DNA of 8,485 nt, taken from contig JAFNUQ010000151.1 of the NCBI GenBank assembly GCA_017383945.1, positions 1 through 8,485 on the forward strand. Reading direction: 5' to 3'. The translations under genes and the position numbers were made by a program. This document shows positions 7,551 through 8,485 of the stretch, piece after piece; position 1 is the stretch's first letter, and every line of letters starts with the position of its first letter. The notes under the pieces are model-generated. The model was given only the letters and a program-made list of their open reading frames with translations, was not told the DNA's origin and did no database searches. Origin of the DNA: Bacteroidales bacterium (lineage in GTDB: Bacteria > Bacteroidota > Bacteroidia > Bacteroidales > UBA932).

Positions 7551-8111
7551 TTATTCTTCTGGTTGATGGATCTCAAGGTGCTCTTCCGGGTCAAAGAGAA
7601 GACCAGTGCAGATGCACATTTTGTAATCGTGACTTTTCAAAATGTCGAAGTGGCGGCAACCCTCACAGCCTTTCCAGAACTCGGGGTCGTCTGTGAGTTC
7701 GGTAAATGGAACAGGTCTAAAACCAAACTCGTAGTTCATCTTCATCACAGCTGCACCAGTTGTGATGGAAAAGATCTTTGCATTAGGGAAAAGTCTTCTG
7801 GACAGGAGGAATGTCTGCTCTTTGATCAGTTTAGCAACTCCGTGACCGCGGAATGCGTGTGCCACTATAAGACCTGAGTTGGCAACAAAACTCTTGCCTC
7901 CCCAAGACTCGATATATGAAAATCCTGCAAAGCGGCCGTCTTCGCTTAGTGCAATTACGGCTTTTCCTGCAAAGATCTTCTCGCAGATATATTCTGGGGT
8001 ACGCTTAGCAATACCTGTCTTGCGTTCAAGTGAGGAGGTGTAAATCTCTTGGCAGATCTCCTCAGCAAACTTTGTGTGGCTCTCGTTGGCCACTGTAACT
8101 ATAAAATTCAT
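7551..8111 (-). CDS. GNAT-family acyltransferase, candidate N-acylglutamate synthase for the first arginine step
   Basis: The 186-residue protein carries the GNAT acyl-CoA pyrophosphate loop RGHGVA (88-93) after the central strand ANSGLIVAHAF, so it is a single-domain acyl-CoA transferase. It lacks the amino-acid-kinase domain of E. coli ArgA and does not resemble ArgJ. No other first-step enzyme is in this otherwise nearly complete arginine cluster, so it most likely acylates glutamate using acetyl-CoA or succinyl-CoA. I recall that a similar gene next to argG in Bacteroides thetaiotaomicron was linked genetically to this step, but cannot check that here. The C-terminus carries four cysteines in the pattern C149-x2-C152-x13-C166-x-C168, within GCEGC and MCICTG, which could bind metal. 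The ATG at 8111 is only 4 bases past the mature 3' end of the tRNA, leaving no room for a ribosome binding site outside the tRNA. No other early in-frame Met is available. Confidence 0.85.
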   Translation of the reverse strand: MNFIVTVANESHTKFAEEICQEIYTSSLERKTGIAKRTPEYICEKIFAGKAVIALSEDGRFAGFSYIESWGGKSFVANSGLIVAHAFRGHGVAKLIKEQTFLLSRRLFPNAKIFSITTGAAVMKMNYEFGFRPVPFTELTDDPEFWKGCEGCRHFDILKSHDYKMCICTGLLFDPEEHLEIHQPEE

Positions 8112-8115
8112 ATTG

Positions 8116-8188
8116 AGCCACTCAAGAGGATCGAACTCTCGACCTGCGCGTTACGAATGCGCTGCTCTGCCGACTGAGCTAAAGTGGC
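8116..8188 (-). tRNA. tRNA-Thr, anticodon CGU
   Basis: The reverse strand folds as a 73-base cloverleaf. The acceptor GCCACTT pairs with GAGTGGC, the D-stem is GCTC/GAGC with an 8-base loop, the anticodon loop is TTCGTAA, the variable loop is AGGTC, and the T-arm GAGAG-TTCGATC-CTCTT is canonical. Bases 34-36 are CGU, which reads the threonine codon ACG. G1-C72, C2-G71, G35 and U36 agree with known threonine identity elements. Oddities are an A31-C39 mismatch closing the anticodon loop, a terminal G49-U65 wobble and U73 as discriminator. CCA is not encoded: U73 is followed by CAAT and then the GNAT ATG. There is no terminator between the tRNA and the arginine genes, so they are probably transcribed together. 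Confidence 0.96.
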
Positions 8189-8199
8189 TTAAAATCCAA

Positions 8200-8230
8200 C
8201 AAAGATAGCAAAAATACTCTAAAAATTAAA
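8200..8230 (-). promoter_or_regulatory. Candidate Bacteroidota promoter for tRNA-Thr and the arg operon
   Basis: On the minus strand, TATCTTTG (8207-8200) fits the TAnnTTTG -7 consensus of Bacteroidota housekeeping promoters. A weak TTTA (8230-8227), in place of TTTG, lies 19 bases upstream as a possible -33 box. Transcription would start near 8194-8196, giving a tRNA leader of about 6-8 bases. A second exact match, TATTTTTG (8216-8209), sits one base upstream of the first but lacks a good partner at -33. Both boxes fall in the 3' part of the inverted repeat. No ArgR-type operator is recognisable. Confidence 0.5.
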
Positions 8231-8247
8231 GCATTTTTGCTATCTTT
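8201..8247 (-). terminator. Perfect 15-bp inverted repeat, possible nhaA terminator
   Basis: AAAGATAGCAAAAAT (8201-8215) is the exact reverse complement of 8233-8247, separated by a 17-base AT-rich loop. It lies about 36 bases after the nhaA stop on the minus strand. The stem has only 3 GC pairs, and the run after it is short (TTT then G) in the minus direction, so termination would be weak. In the plus direction five T follow the C of the stem. Because the promoter boxes for the tRNA overlap it, the repeat may serve partly or wholly as a regulatory element rather than a terminator. Confidence 0.5.
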
Positions 8248-8283
8248 TTGATGCCCAAAAATTATGAGCTATAAAGAGTTATT

Positions 8284-8485
8284 CTATTTCTTGCTCTTGA
8301 TCTTTGAAGTCATCTGGATCATTACAGTACCAAGTACTCCGGCAGCGATAGAACCAAGAAGAATTGCAATCTTACCAGCATTTCTGAGGTAGGTCATAAC
8401 TTCAGCGCTCTGGTCACCAAATGAGAGTGTATCAACGAAGATAGACATTGTAAATCCGATACCACCGAGGCAAGCAACAGCAAAG
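8284..8485 (-). CDS. nhaA: NhaA-type Na+/H+ antiporter, C-terminal fragment cut by the window edge
   Basis: Reading the reverse strand from 8484, 66 codons run to TAG at 8286-8284. The peptide begins FAVACLGGIGFTMSIFV and ends IKSKK. GGIGFTMSIF is the conserved penultimate-helix motif of NhaA antiporters, and the later hydrophobic run GKIAILLGSIAAGVLGTVM fits the last membrane helix, followed by a positively charged cytoplasmic tail (KIKSKK). NhaA exchanges internal sodium for external protons at the inner membrane and helps pH and salt homeostasis. The paired aspartates of the active site are outside the window, so activity cannot be judged. The gene has no evident link to arginine synthesis and precedes the hairpin, so it is probably a separate transcription unit. 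Confidence 0.88.
   Translation of the reverse strand, partial: FAVACLGGIGFTMSIFVDTLSFGDQSAEVMTYLRNAGKIAILLGSIAAGVLGTVMIQMTSKIKSKK

Noticed and set aside
8145..8160. tRNA anticodon CGT read as an arginine tRNA, which would suggest arginine-specific attenuation
   Set aside because: CGU is the anticodon, not the codon; it pairs with ACG, threonine. The G1-C72, C2-G71, G35 and U36 identity set also fits threonine.
8189..8283. ArgR-type operator (ARG box) upstream of the tRNA
   Set aside because: AT-rich short palindromes such as AGCATTTTTGCT are present, but none resembles the TGAAT...ATTCA consensus closely enough to call.
8189..8283. Mobile-element or integration site next to the tRNA
   Set aside because: No integrase, transposase, or repeated copy of the tRNA 3' end is visible; the tRNA is followed immediately by an operon gene rather than by foreign DNA.

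Overview
The window is almost entirely one compact minus-strand arginine biosynthesis operon. Read in the direction of transcription (right to left), it runs: the 3' end of an nhaA-type Na+/H+ antiporter gene (8485-8284), a 95-base gap holding an AT-rich perfect inverted repeat and promoter-like boxes, tRNA-Thr(CGU) (8188-8116), a GNAT acyltransferase (8111-7551), argG, argC, argD, an N-acylornithine transcarbamylase (argF'), argB, argE, argH, and the first 38 codons of carA leaving the window at base 1. Every long plus-strand reading frame lies antisense to one of these genes and looks like a shadow.

The organism is very probably a member of the Bacteroidota, most likely Bacteroidales. The transcarbamylase is closely similar, as I recall that sequence, to the Bacteroides fragilis N-succinylornithine enzyme. 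The first-step enzyme is a short stand-alone GNAT rather than ArgA or ArgJ. Gene starts lack clear Shine-Dalgarno sequences and have A-rich leaders. TAnnTTTG boxes of the Bacteroidota -7 type occur upstream. The tRNA does not encode CCA. I cannot name the genus.

The genes form a nearly complete pathway. The GNAT is the likely N-acylglutamate synthase. ArgB, ArgC and ArgD convert N-acylglutamate to N-acylornithine, ArgF' carbamoylates that acylated intermediate, ArgE removes the acyl group from N-acylcitrulline, and ArgG plus ArgH convert citrulline to arginine. CarA would help supply carbamoyl phosphate. Because carbamoylation comes before deacylation, this is the N-acetyl/N-succinyl-citrulline variant of the pathway, not the textbook ornithine route.

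Gene packing is extreme: 4-base ATGA overlaps at argD/argF', argF'/argB and argB/argE, a 20-base overlap at argE/argH, and gaps of 4 to 12 bases elsewhere. The most noteworthy points are that the tRNA sits 4 bases before the first operon start codon, that promoter boxes are embedded in a hairpin, and that the transcarbamylase has serine at its acyl-specificity position. I see no mobile element, CRISPR array or phage gene, and no wholly unknown system.
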